From assembly GCA_032158125.1 (NCBI GenBank), contig JASKOT010000018.1:124001-188000 (forward strand): 64,000 nucleotides of DNA. Direction: 5' to 3'. The position numbers were made by a program, and so were the translations under genes. Source of the DNA: Papiliotrema nemorosa. Lineage: Eukaryota; Basidiomycota; Tremellomycetes; Tremellales; Rhynchogastremaceae. Below the pieces are notes generated by a model. That model made no database searches. It was given only the letters and a program-made list of their open reading frames with translations, and had not been told where the DNA came from. Shown here in pieces: positions 37,173 to 49,635 of the stretch (position 1 is the stretch's first letter; each line of letters begins with the position of its first letter).

Positions 37173-37377
37173 GGCTGTTTGAATAGTATGAGGGTTCAGA
37201 TTGATTTCATGAAATTGAACCGCGCACGACGACGCGTGGTGGAGGTCGACTCATTCGCCACCCACATTCCCCTTGAGCCCGGTCGAAGGGATGGTCATGG
37301 TTGTCATTCATGGTATCATAACAGGAGTAGCAGTCTTCGTTAGGTCATCATGCTTAGAAATAGCCCCCAATACCATC

Positions 37378-38714
37378 TTAGTCCGAGTCATCTCCGTCCG
37401 CTCCAGCAAACACATCCTCATCGGCGTATTTCATCCTGCTGTGTCAGCATCAACATCTCTCCGTCTTTGAGCAGACTCACGCGGCTGTTCTGGCCTTCTT
37501 CGCGGGTGGCGGCGCAGTCTTCCTCTTGACCTCGTTTTTCGCTGCAGGCGTCTCCATAACATCTTTGACAGGCGACACGCACTTTCGTTTTGCAGCTTGA
37601 ACGACCCTCTCATCTTCTGAATCGCTCTCAATCAAGCCTTCCCCATTGATCTTTGGGCCGGTCTTCTCCCCGCCACTGGATCGTTTCGCTCGATTTGCCC
37701 TATGCTCATCTTTCATTTCCTATTGTCAGTATGGTCAAGTCACAGCGTACCTTTATTACCGCGCCTCCCCCTTCAATGAGCTCTACAGGTCGCCAGATGG
37801 ATGAACGGAGTTTGGTAGGGTGACTCGAGTCGATTCCGGCCAGTGTGTACAAGTCTGACTTGCACGCCGACGGCTCTAGTCCGTGCTCTTTAAGAAGAAC
37901 AAGGAGCACCTGTAATCAGCCTTGAGCCAGGACGCGATGTACCTTTTCAACGAGCTTTTTGTTGTACACGTCGTCCATATACAGGCAGATAACATGCGTG
38001 ACCTTGGACGTGAGTATACTCTAACGAAATAATGCAGGTGTGCGCACATTCTGACCTTCCTGGACCGTTTGCGGGGAAGGTGCGACTTTGGCCAGATCCA
38101 CTCCGGCTCCTTTCAACGGTCCATCGGCGACAGATTGTGCGAGTACCGACCATATACCATCCACTTCGCTTTGCCTTGGAAAGAACAACCTGAATGATGA
38201 GTGGGCTTCACTTGACCGCACCTTACCATTTCCCGACTGTCCACTTGGACTCGATTGACAGTTCTTTCAGTTCTTCGGCTGCGACCTCGTGTGCCTCCTC
38301 TTTGGCGTCTTTCTTGCTCTTCCCACCTTTCTTCTTCCTCACAGGAATCGAGTCATCCTCGTCTACCTCTTTCATCCGCGTAGCTAGCCTGTCCACTGAG
38401 GATTAATCAGGGTCAACTGGGGGCACTTCGGACGCACTGATCTTGTGAGCTTTGGCTAGGGCGCCGGAATGGTCTGCTGATCGTTCCGGATCCTCTTTGA
38501 TGCTTGTCGTGCCTCTCACCCAGATCCACTGGAATGTTTAGTATCGGTGAATGTGGTGCATCATCAACCACGTACTGGGGTCATATCACTGGTGATGATG
38601 GATGGCCGCGTCTATCTAGTGAGCTACCATCGTCCAATCGGATGATTGTACCTTCTTGAGGAAGTCCTCGATCTTCACCCCACTCTCGTGAGTCCAGAAG
38701 TACTTGTCTTCCAT
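37378..38714 (-). CDS. DUF1917/UPF0696 (Bles03-like, eIF4E-fold) protein
   Basis: Nine exons on the minus strand: 38652-38714, 38576-38611, 38438-38528, 38227-38395, 38048-38189, 37943-38002, 37751-37909, 37481-37719 and 37378-37435, giving 338 aa. The core resembles the Bles03/C11orf68 family: WIWVRG near the start, GKWLFFPRQSEVDGIW, AKVAPS, then HVICLYMDD and SDLYTLAGI. The human member has an eIF4E-like fold of unclear function. Compared with it, this protein carries a Lys/Asp-rich insert (VRKKKGGKSKKDAKEE) and a basic then acidic C-terminal tail (KRKTAPPPAKKARTAA, then ADEDVFAGADGDDSD). That tail suggests a nuclear or nucleic-acid-binding role. Family assignment is from pattern memory, with moderate confidence. 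Confidence 0.7.
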
Positions 38715-38924
38715 GCTGATGCAGCTATGAGCGAGAGTGTGAACACTTGTTGCATGGTACAACACGGGTTTCCAAGGGTCGATCCAGGTGAGGGGTGGTT
38801 GACTGGACCCATCGACTTGGGAGCGGCGATCGCCGATGACTTCTGTACGTCATGAGCTATTCAACTGTCGATATATTTCGATTGTCCATCGTATTCCTCT
38901 GTGGCTTGGAAAAGAAGTCACACC

Positions 38925-41900
38925 ATGCCTAAAGGCAAATCATCCGCATCGGCCGGGACAAGGAAGAAACACGCCAAGAAAGCAGCAGCGAAAGATGGAG
39001 AAGAACAGCCGAAGCAACAACACACAAAGTTGCAAAGAGGTCAGAAGAAATTGAGTAAAGCTCAACAAAGGGCTTTACCAAAAGTCAAGCAGTATATCCC
39101 ACCACCGAAAGCGCCTGCTCCACCTATTCCGGATCCATTAGATGGTCAAGGATTAGCTAGGACATTGCCGGCTGAGCTTGTTGTCGTTTTAAGGAGGTTA
39201 GGGAAGAAGGACGATGTCACGAGACGAAAGGGATTGGAAGAATTGAGAGAGGGTTGGATCGCTGATCTGACGAGGAGTTTTGGTGAAGAGGAAGACGAGG
39301 TTGAGAGAGAGCTCAAGGAGACGGCTCTCGTATCGGCTATTCCAGTCTGGGTGAGCGCACTGCCGCAGGACTAGCTGATACGCAGATGCACAATCTGGCT
39401 AGCTTGTTGCAATCTCCCTTTCATCGAAGTTTCGCTCTCCAGCTACACACCGAACTCCTCTCCATCCCTTCTTCACGCGCGGCGATCTCAGACACCCTAT
39501 CTCTATCTCTTTTACCGGGGACGCAGAACCGCGATGTCCTCGGATCATGGTTGGTCGCGGCCCTAGAAGAGGGTCGACGGGCGGGAGGTGCTGGGCTACG
39601 AAGCTGGGATGAATCGACGACTTGGCTCAAAGAAGGCAGCACAAGCGAGGGGAAAATCGATTTGACCCCTCAGACTTCGACTTTGGTGGAGTACCTATCT
39701 CTCTCGGTTCTCGATCCGATATCACTACACGATGATATCCACCCTGCCCCGGTTCAAGCCAATCCCGCCCCTCCTGCAAAAGGAGCCAAAGGAGCGAAAG
39801 CAAAACAACCCTTTGTGCCTGTAGTCTCTGCACCCCCAGAACAGAGTGAACAGGACAACGAGATGGCAGACGAGAAGTGGGCAAGATATCGTGTAGGAGG
39901 ACTGGTCGGGCTAGGCTGGCTATTGCAACAGCTGAAAGGGCTGAACCGTCCGCTACCATCCGATGCTGTGACTTTGATACATAATCCGGCTCTATGGTCA
40001 TCACTATCTTCACTCGCATCGGAAGAAGGATCGCCAGCTTTCGGTCACAATCACTCCCCTGTCCGACGAGCAGCCTTCTCGGTTCTAGCATCGATCGTCG
40101 ATTTGTACCCAGAAGAGATCGGTAAAGAGGACGTGCTGCAAACACTTGCAAGGGAAATGCTAGATGTTGTCTGGCTGGAAAAGGAGGCAACGGTCTGGGA
40201 GACTGCAGGGCCCACAGTGGTAAAAGTCTTGAGCCGTAAGTGAAAGTACACAATTCCTTTAAGCTGACGAACAGGGCATCGCGAGATATGGGGACTTTCT
40301 GCTCCTGCCAGTGGCTCACAGACTGAATCTCGAGGGGAAGGCGAAGCAGAGGACGATGATGGCGACGAGAGCGATAGTAGCGATGAGGATGAGATTGACG
40401 AGGAGGCACCCAACAACACCGCGGAACTCGACCCGCCAGAAACCACCAACTCCTCCGCACCCATCGCCTTTGAACGATTCTTAGAATTCATATCCACAAT
40501 CTGCCCTTCGATCCCACATCGAACATATCCTTTACTTCTCGTTATCATTTCAACTATCCCGTCCAACCTTTTACCTCTTGACGGACCGTCCACGCAGCTC
40601 AAAACTCTCTTCGCCCATCTTTGGTCACCTGTCGACGCCCGATTGTTGTCAACTCACGCGTTGCCAGGGCAGCCTTCCGCATTCCAAGCGTTTTTGAGAG
40701 ACGCTATCGACTGTACGACGTTCTTATTGGGCAAAGCCCACAAGTCGGACGAGAATCATGTCACGGCAGAATGGCTGGTTATGGAGCAATTGGGGGAGAG
40801 GACATGGAAAGAAGGAGTGCTGGAGCTAGGAGGTAGATCTGCTGGGAGAAGAGCCGTCGCAGGATCAGCACCTGAGCAAGAGGCGACGCTTTTTGGTCAA
40901 GGATTGACTAGGGTATTAACAATATCTCCCGACCTCGGTGACCGATTGGCAGACCTGGTGGTATCTAGCCTCTTGGAGGCAATTACGGACCAAACAAAAT
41001 CGCAAGCCCTGTTACCACGGATCCTGCCCATTATGAAGGCTCTCAAGGCATCGATACCAGCAGAGAACGCCCAAAAACGACTGGAGAAAACGACCGAGGA
41101 CATCGTAGCAATTTGCGCTCGACAATTGAACAGCGCCGACCCTGATACTTCTTCCGCCAAACGCGCTCACACCGAGGCGCTCATTGCTATCATCACCTCT
41201 GATTCCACTCTTGTCCCCGCTTCGACTCTCGATGACATTGTGACCTCCGTTGATGCGAGTTCATCACGTCTACTGGCAGATCTCTCGCCCGCCCTTTTCG
41301 CGGCACTGTTGACGAGTTTAGGCTCTGTGAATGAGCAAAACGAACGGCGGACCAGGGATACGGTTTCAACTTTGACGCAATCTCAGGACACAGCTCAAGA
41401 GACCAGGTTCAGTCTTGTGCAGAATCTCCTCGATTCGAATTCGCCTCTACTCTCCGCGGACGCAGTAGACCACCTAGCAGAAGAGGCTACGCAAGCTGCA
41501 CTCAGCCACACTTCTGAAACTGCTGCGCGTTTGGCTGCGTCGTGTGTGACTAGCTGTGAGTATCATCGCCACGGAAATTAAACGCGATACTGACCGAACA
41601 GCCGTTATATCCTCCGAGTCACTCCACACAGTCCTTGCTTTAACCGCTACTGCTATACATGATGCTGTCTATCATCTCATCACCTCTCAGCCGAATACGA
41701 GGATACCGAATACAGCTATCGAGATCTTTGCTTCCTATGCCAAAGATCACCTGTCGGACGTCGTCGCATCGGACATTGCCGTTTCGGCCCTCGTGGCGGT
41801 ACATCACCTCGTAGTAATTCTACCCCGACTGCATGAGGACGGGCATGCAGTAACCCCACTTGCCAAGCAATTGTGGGAAGCGACGAGCTCGGAAGCCGTT

Positions 41901-44857
41901 GGGGAGACCGCGCGGGAAAAGATTCTGGAAGAACTAGCAGTCTTGATAAAAGACGTCTCGTGTCGAGTTGAGTGAGTGGCCACGGTGTCCGTATCGCTAA
42001 AAGCAGACCTAGTATACTGGTGGACGTCGCTCTGATCGTGAAAGAGGCATCATCAGCAGTCATTGCTAATCAGCTTCTCCCGGAAACGGCGCAAATCCAG
42101 CAAATGGTCGAGGAATACACGTCTCGACAGCCAAATCCAACACTCTCGATTGTTGAGCCACTCATCGCGGGCACATTGGTCGATGACGACAGCCCATCGT
42201 CAACATTTGACGCTCATGGTCGATCGCAAGCGGCGAGACTGAGCGAGGCGGCATTAGCCTTCATCAAAGCGAACCGAGGTCTTGCTACATCGAATCCGAC
42301 ACTACTGCAGACAGTCTTGTCCGCCAGGGCTTTGGCCCAAGACAGTTTGGCTGTTCCCGGTGCCTCTCGTGGTTTCCTTGCTCCGAACGCTTCAACAGAG
42401 TCTCTAGCGGCTGCAATACGCGAGGCCGAGGGGGCCTTGTCTTTCGCTTTGGGATCGTTTGACGAGGTCGACATCAAATGGCATCAAGAGACTGTCAGTT
42501 TGCTCAAAGCAGTCGCAGTAGGAAAGGGTGACTTGCTGCAGCAGCTGCTAGCCATGTTAGTATCTGGTATCAAAGGCGCCGGGGACGATGTAGCTGCTCG
42601 AACCCTAAGGGATGTACTCTCTCGACATCTCAGGCAGAGCGGTGGGGGAGAAAAGGAGGCAGAAGTCTGGCTTTCTTATGGAGTTTCGAAAGCTGAAACG
42701 AGTATGTCTTTTATTTGAGAATCGGCCAGGTAGCTGACAACAGACCCCATACTGTCCTTGGCGATCATCTTCGCCGTCAAGCCTTTACTGATAGACTCCA
42801 AAGCGTTCGCTACTGCTCAAAACCGCCTCGCGAGTAGTCTATCCGGTGTCTCGACACGTCAAGCCAACGATAAAGGTATTCCTGCCTTGCGTCTCTTGAC
42901 GGCTTCTGCGCCTCCATCCGACTCGGCATCCATGTTCATCCCTCAACAACGGGCATTATTCGTTCTGCGACACATCGCTGGATGGCTGACTTCGGACGAT
43001 GCAGAGGATCTGGATGAAGAGGTAGAAACCAGGATCGCCGAGGTGTATACTGCATTGGCGCCTATTGTACAAGATGTTCAGGGTGGCCATTGGGATTCGA
43101 TCTTTGATCTGATCGAGACTGGACTCGATGTAAGTGACGGAGAACGGAATTCGATGCGGAACTGATGAACAGGCCGGATCGCTTGATGATCCGACAAGTC
43201 TGCCATTAGTGTACCACTGTTTGTTGTTGTTACAGCAAGTGAGGGATCTTTGCGAGTCAAACAAAACATTGAGAGCGAGCTGGACAAGCAAAAAGACGCA
43301 TCTCGCTTTGGTGCTTAAATTGTTTTTGCAGTGTAGAGATGGTACGTCTCGCGAAGAAGACGATTCTGCTCCGCAAAGCTGATTCCAAGCCGACTCGACA
43401 CCGATGCAAATTGTCCAAGACCTCTTGTTAGACTTGTTGAGGGATGCAGGCGAGGACGTCGTTGGAGATGGCGGACAGGAAGAGGTGGGCTTGAGGTTGT
43501 TACCCTTGCTGACGGTAGCTGTGCACATTACTAGGCAAATCTACATCGTCGACTGTACAAACGACTGCATACCGCTTGTTGAGCCAGGTTGTCAGGCGAA
43601 AGACCCTGGCTTTGGTCTTGGAGGTCGAGACGTCTGTCTCTGAAGATCCGGAGAACACTCGACGTATAGAGATGCCTGCTGGATTGATTGATATCGTACA
43701 AAGGGGCGTCACGGTAGACTGGCACGAAGAGCCAGAGACCTCGATGGTTTTGGGTCAGTTGTTGGCTTGGATGTCGATTTTGGATCACTTCGATGATGCG
43801 GTGAGTTTGACGCATCGCAACGTCGAGGTCTCCGGGCTGACCTCAAGTCGCGAACGATACGTTGGGCGTATCTGGATCAGCTGAACACTTCCAACTTGCT
43901 AGTGGATAGCTTGTTGCCGATGCTGTTCTCCATCATGGGTGTTTCTGAGGTCGGTGCGTGGAATTTCCCAGCGGGACAATTCGCAGTGGACGAGTTTTAT
44001 CCAGATTGTGAGTAATGTTAATATCTATTGATCATGCTCCTAACGCGGCCAGTGCTTCAACCCGAGGAGCTGCCCGATCTCGCGCCTCTTGCTTCACACG
44101 TCTTTTACCGAGCATTGGTGACGATCCCTTCGGCCGTGAGGACATACTATGAAGGTTTGAAGGACCGACAACTCTCCATGTCCATGCTCAACTTCACTGC
44201 TCGACACTATTCTCCAGTCATCATCCAACACGAGTTTGCCGCTTTGCGTCAGCCTGCCGCTATGGCCACTCTGACAGAAGAAGGTCTCAACGTCCGGATA
44301 GCCCAAGGGGGAGGTGCGACTGTGGCTGCTGGAGGGGGCTCTTCAGAGGCAATCGCGAGCTATGTGGTCGACGAGCAACCCATGGAAATTGGGATCAGAC
44401 TCCCTGCAGAGTTCCCCTTGCGAGGTGTAGATGTCAGAGACCTGAGAAGGGTTGGAGTTCCTGAGAACAAGTGGAGAGGGTGGTTGATGTCTGTTCAACA
44501 GACTATTACTTCGAGGGTGAGTCGTTGCTGACGTCGAGGGGGACGAGCTGATGAGTAGAATGGGTTGATATTGGAGGCATTGACGGTGTTCAAGAAGAAT
44601 GTTTCGTTGCATTTCGAAGGTGTAGTGGAGTGTGCCATCTGTTACAGGTATGTCAACCTTTTCACTACCTACACATCGCCGCTGTGCAAGAGAGAGAGTG
44701 AGAGTAACTGATAATTAGTATCATCTCGTTGACGGATCGAACGTTACCGACGAAGCCATGTCGAACGTGCAAGAATCGTTTCCATGCTTCGTGTTTGTAC
44801 AAATGGTTCAATTCGTCTCACTCGTCGAGTTGTCCATTGTGTCGAGCGCTGTTCTAG
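38925..44857 (+). CDS. LTN1: E3 ubiquitin-protein ligase listerin (ribosome quality control)
   Basis: Thirteen exons: 38925-39350, 39386-40235, 40275-41555, 41602-41971, 42007-42701, 42744-43129, 43173-43341, 43390-43484, 43519-43800, 43848-44007, 44053-44516, 44559-44647 and 44719-44857. They close to 1,801 aa, the listerin size range. The N-terminus is basic, then [20 protein letters not shown] opens the conserved N-terminal domain. HEAT/ARM-like helices fill the middle. The C-terminal RWD-like region ([34 protein letters not shown]) leads to the RING: CAIC, then [18 protein letters not shown] and SSCPLC. Listerin ubiquitinates nascent chains stalled on 60S subunits as part of RQC with Rqc2. 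The eighth intron (43485-43518) is only 34 bp, with a CTGAC branch site. Confidence 0.92.
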
Positions 44858-45034
44858 CGGACGCGACCAGGCACCGAGGAGACGCGAGGAGCGGGAGGCA
44901 GCAGCATGTAAACATATAGATAAAAATACATTATACAGAATATTTCTTCATTCTATCACATACAGTCATGCAATACGAGAAGCATTCAGCCAGCCTCTGT
45001 CTCTAGCACGATATGAATGCAGAGACCGGACCCC

Positions 45035-46134
45035 TCAGACCGCCTCATCCTTCTTCTTCTTCGTCCTGCCCTTTTTCCGTCTCCCATCTATCGAGTCGTC
45101 GTCTGCCATTCCGCGCTTTGTGCCGTCCTCGCCTTCCATATGGCGTCTCTCCTTTGCTTGAGCTATTTGAGCCATTTGTGCCTGTCCATCAGCGTCGGCT
45201 CGCACATCATTTGACAGAGCGATAACGAATCGAAGAATCAGATAGGAGATGGAGGATGGACGATGGAATACGTAAGGTAGGGGATAGAGATAGCTCAGGT
45301 AGGAAAAGGTACAGTGAGAGCCAGGGAGGGATCGACGATCAAGCAGCAGCCGTGAACAATGAGCGAGACTGACCTCTCTAAATTTGGCGAGATAGACCTT
45401 GATGACCCCTTCATAATTGTCAAAACCTAATGATCGCATCGACGTCAAGATATCTTCCCCATTTATAGTTTTGCGCTTTTCATTGAGGCATTTCTCGGCT
45501 GCTTCGGATGTCTGATTCGTTAGCTGTTAGCTCTGGACTGAGTTCATTGTGATGTCGGGGGGGTAACAACATGTCGGTTCCTACAGGGCATGTCACAGTC
45601 CCAATACGCGTATTTATCCTCGAAACACCAGTCTGTCGAGGTATTGGGCAATTGGACAGTAGAAACGGAGGGTTGGACAGGGTAGAGAAGTAGAAGTAGA
45701 GAGAAAGAGAGGAGGAAGGATGGGCACGACTCACGATGAATGAGATGAATTCTGATACGCATTCCTGGACGCATTCTTTGGCGTCTTTGGAGACTTTTGC
45801 AGTGGTGGGTAAAGACGTCTTCATGATTCTAGCAACATTGGCAATCTAGAGCCCTTGTCAGCTCTGATCATTCTTTTGCCCAATCATTGTCATGGAAGAA
45901 ACCTAGACATCTATGCCCGGCTCATCCCGTCTGAGAAGCGAACGGAAGAGGCGAGGTGGGGAAGGAGCGCTCATGAGGTGGGAGACCTACAGGTAACCAT
46001 CTATCCTGTTCTCTGAACTCTTCCACCTGAGCATCGGTGAATGGTAAAAGGTCCGAAGAGGAGGCAAGGACCGTAGGGGGTGTACCGGTATTTCCCAGTG
46101 GTGCGAGGTGGGGGAGAGAAGTATTGTCGGGCAT
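45035..46134 (-). CDS. HAP3: CCAAT-binding factor subunit NF-YB/Hap3
   Basis: On the minus strand the exons are 45991-46134, 45735-45845, 45374-45511 and 45035-45181, giving about 179 aa. The histone fold is near-canonical: [18 protein letters not shown], then [38 protein letters not shown] and [18 protein letters not shown]. With Hap2 and Hap5 it binds CCAAT boxes and controls respiratory, iron and sterol genes in fungi. The last intron is long (192 bp, 45182-45373). The C-terminal exon adds a tail ending [16 protein letters not shown], a likely nuclear-localisation signal. The frame stays open upstream of the ATG at 46134, so a further 5' exon or earlier start is possible. It is convergent with LTN1, 177 bp apart. 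Confidence 0.9.
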
Positions 46135-46762
46135 ATTGGAGTCTTCAAGAGGTGTGTACCAATCGAAGGGGGTTTTTGAAGAGGGCCGAAGCCCGTTTGA
46201 GTGCGAGCAGAGGTAGCTATGCTCGCGCGAAGGTTAGCCTGGTGATTGAGTCGGAGAGCGGTGAAAGATATCTTCCAAGGACTGACTGTGTTCATGTCAA
46301 CAGATTCTGCATTGATTGCCTTTTCAGTTTAACCGGGTTGATCGGGCGAACTATTCCCGATGCATCCCTACCCTTATCCTCCCTTCAAGTGCCGTTCCAA
46401 CGCAAACTAAGTAGGGCTGATTCGCGTTTTGGATATCTGCATGAGACACTATACTTGGATGGGAATCCAAGTCAATATATGTAAAAATACAGTGTATCAT
46501 CCCTCTCCCCTGCCAACCAGACAGACTTGTATGTCCACTGCTGTCCGTCTCTCAGGCCCTTCAGCCGCATGTATGTCTATCTGCCCCTGGTTCACCCTCT
46601 CCCCGCTGATTCTTGTATTATAGGCGAAAAACCGGTCGGAACGGCAGTAAAAAAAATGGGAGATATAGTGGTGGATATAAGGATCTGTCGATTTCAGTCT
46701 GTCGACTGATGTTTATAGTGTAAGGAATTGTCGGATATGTCAAAAGGCTGGATGAGAAGAGC
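46135..46762. other. Region upstream of HAP3
   Basis: This 628-bp region lies between the chosen HAP3 start and the 3' end of the PalI-like gene, both on the minus strand. The HAP3 frame is open for about 30 codons above its ATG and reads like protein (KTPFDWYTPLEDSN), so part of this interval may be HAP3 exon or leader. A short A-rich run near 46650 is consistent with a 3'UTR. Confidence 0.4.
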
Positions 46763-47552
46763 TTAGTACTGCACATTAGCCAATGGCCTTTGAATGACGA
46801 AATCCCTTTCACTCACCTTCTCACCGGCAGCTCGGCCAGTTGCGAATCGTCCGCAAGCTCCGCACACCGAGGTGCAGAAGGACAAAACGAGAGCGCCGAA
46901 CGCGGCGACAGTGAGCCAGTTGGCAATACCCTGAGAGTCAGTACTACACAGCTTTTTATTTTTGGTGCAACTCACAAGCGACGCAGAGAATCCGGCATCG
47001 TGAAGTCGGTTCTTGACCAAGTTCCAGAGAACCATGTCGATGACGAAAACGACCAAGGTGATGACACCGGCAAAGAATGACAAGACGGCCATCATGATGG
47101 TTGAGAACCTTGAAGCGGCGGCGACACCGATCAAACCCATGAGGAAGGCTAAAAGAGCGACGAAACCTCCGATAGGGTGGAGGATCAAAATGTAGGTCAA
47201 GTTGTGGAGACCCTTAGGGTTGATGTTGACGTTTCTGCCATGAGCAACTGCGTTGAATTTGACGTTGTGAAAACTCACTGAGCTCCGGCGACCATAATGT
47301 CGTATCCGACAGATCGGGAAGAACAGCTTCCGCCCTTGACACAGTAACCGAAAACACCAAAGACAGTCTCACCGGCCCCTGCGTTGGCCTTCAGGAAGGA
47401 GATCTGGTCCCATGCTGGAGGACTGATCGAGGCTGAGCGTCAGTCAAAATTTGCGCTGTGCGAATGAAAAGAGTGAAGAATGACTCACCAAAGAGGAGGA
47501 GGACGGCTGCCGCAAAGGCGAAGAACATTCCTGGGAAAGCTGGAGAAGGCAT
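46763..47552 (-). CDS. SUR7/PalI-family four-TM membrane protein (Rim9/PalI-like)
   Basis: On the minus strand the exons are 47489-47552, 47279-47432, 46976-47234, 46817-46930 and 46763-46768, giving 198 aa. Four hydrophobic segments are evident: FAFAAAVLLLF near the N-terminus, GGFVALLAFLMGLIGVAAA, MMAVLSFFAGVITLVVFVID and WLTVAA followed by FGALVLSFCTSVCGA. The first extracellular loop has a Cys-pair motif GYCVKGGSC, like the G-x-C-x(n)-C pattern of SUR7/PalI proteins. These are eisosome/plasma-membrane proteins or sensors of the ambient-pH Rim/Pal pathway. Which subgroup applies is not decided. The third (45 bp) and fourth (48 bp) introns are multiples of three without stops. Retention would therefore insert residues and still end at the same Tyr-stop in the 6-nt last exon. 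Confidence 0.8.
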
Positions 47553-49635
47553 GATGGTCTGAGCTTGCTAAGTCGGAACTTTGTGTAGATTATAAGTGCT
47601 TGAGCTCGAGATGAGCAATAAAAGGCCAAAAGATCGACTTGGAGAGGTGATCGACAAGAGTGAAAACAGATGAGGACGAGTGGGGATCGAGGGTGGAAAG
47701 GCTGGCTCGAAGAGTGAAAAAGCTACAAGAGATGGCTGGTCCGGGGTTTAACCGTCAGGGTTCTAGATCTCTCCTTATGGTGTGTTTGTGTACGACGGAA
47801 ACGCTTGGCGCTGGATTGACGACGTTGAGCAGAGTGTTGGTGGTAGTGACAACGATGAAAGATGCAGCGAGGGAATGGAATGAGATGGTGCTGGTGGGTA
47901 TTATAGGGGGTGGGGGATGGGGGTTCTGGCCAAGGAAGAGGGATGGCAGCGAAGAAATAGGTCATGACGGGTTGGTCTGGATGGGGGCTAAGGGGAGGAA
48001 TATCGCCACCGCGGAAAGAGAGAGGCGGGATCAATTTGTATCACTCACTTACGTTATACCGACGTCACTTGCCACATTGGACCCCCCTTCAAATTCTGGC
48101 TCCAATATGGATTTGCCCTTCTTCCAGTTTGAGCAAGTCGACCCCCTTCTTCTATGCATCTCCACCACACGCTGCCCTTGGTCGATACCACCGAGACACC
48201 CGCCAGCTCTTTTTCATGTAATTAGACCTCCCTCGACGTCATCTCACCGGTCACCATGGACCACGGGACGTTGAGAACAAGGCGAAAACGAGCATCGCGG
48301 GGTCCCTTGCAAACACCGGATGGGTATATCATCATAGCATAGGCGTCTGGTCTCGCTTGACTACAAGTCGTATGAAGTCATGAAGGTCATATTCTACTGA
48401 TAGCTCTCACCATTCTACCGAGAATCTAACGTGGCAGATGTGGCAGGTCTCATTCATCGTCACGAAGGTCGAGTTTCAAACAGGTACATCGCTCAGCCAT
48501 TACTGACCAATACCTTTTGCGATGACCGTACCGAAAAATCAATACGGTACGTTGGACCAAGATGATGATGGCGGCTGTCCAACCAGACAAGATGGGTTGA
48601 GAGAAGCGCTTGGCTTTTCGATCTATATTGACGTATCCACCCCTTGCGGCCACTCTGATTCATCCTCATTTCAAAAGTGCATCGAGGAGCCGCCGAAACA
48701 GGGTACATGGTCAGGTGTAGACCTGCATAAAGGTCGGCCAGTCGTCTTTCAACATGACTTTACAGCGCTCCCAGTCGAAAGGGAAGGCACGGGGATCACG
48801 TGACTATCGGAGTGCAAGCTGACTGGACTTGATTTTCGACTTTCGAAGAGCCATCCCTTTTACATGCCTCGTGGTCAAAATGGCTCTCACAAGTGGCTCA
48901 AGCAGCGAATAATGAGTCTGAGCACACTCATTCGATCTAGAAGGTCTTGCAGTGTGGCTCGATCGATGTCGGCATCATCCGGAAGATCGAAAGGACCCCT
49001 CCTTTGGAAATCTTGTCGCTCAACCCAGACCCCCTTCGGAGTACCTTGTTGTTACACCTCTTCCTACTCTGATACACTCCGAAGTGCCGTTTCATATCAA
49101 TGCCAAGGGTCAAGCAAGATGTCAAAACCCTATCAACCACTCTGCCGCTTCCGCTCAACAACCCTAGACGGGTGGTTCTTCCCCTCCACCCAGTCGCTCG
49201 AGTCGTCGTTGAAACGCTTCCCTTTACCCCTCCAAACGTGTCCTCTTCTGGTGGCTTTTAATCTATCACCACCATCCCTTCCCGCTTGATCGGCATTTGA
49301 TGGATAGATGACTTACCGTCGCTCGAACAAGATCAAAACAGGAGAAGCAAAGACACCGAGAGGTGAAAAGGGGGAAAGAAAGAAGGAGTGATGGTATCGG
49401 ATATGATCAACATCGAGATCTTTGATACACCTTGATCACTAAAGCTTGCGCGCCCCACCTCGACTCGCTTCACCGCCTCATGAACCCATACATATAAAAC
49501 AATGGCTCCCTCCCCATGATCCTACAAACTCATTCCCCTTCCCGTCTTCATTCCACCTCTCTCCTTACCCTATTCTGCCCGGCTTGACAACATCTCAGTA
49601 TACACCCACAGCGACCAATCAACCATTCACTAGCC
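47553..49635. other. Unassigned 2.1-kb interval
   Basis: This is the largest gap in the window, between divergent starts of the PalI-like gene (minus) and an unknown gene (plus). Plus-strand frames at 47660-48274 (204 codons), 48522-48803 and 48864-49289 have low-quality composition. The last contains MSLSTLIRSRRSCSVARSMS, which resembles a mitochondrial presequence and may be the start of a small spliced gene, but I could not extend it with consistent introns. The rest is probably promoter sequence. Composition is C/T-rich near 49440-49630. Confidence 0.4.

Noticed and set aside
47660..48274. 204-codon plus-strand frame opposite the PalI-like promoter
   Set aside because: Composition (Trp/Gly/Arg runs, mixed low-quality segments) looks random, it has no recognisable motif, and it lies in promoter sequence.
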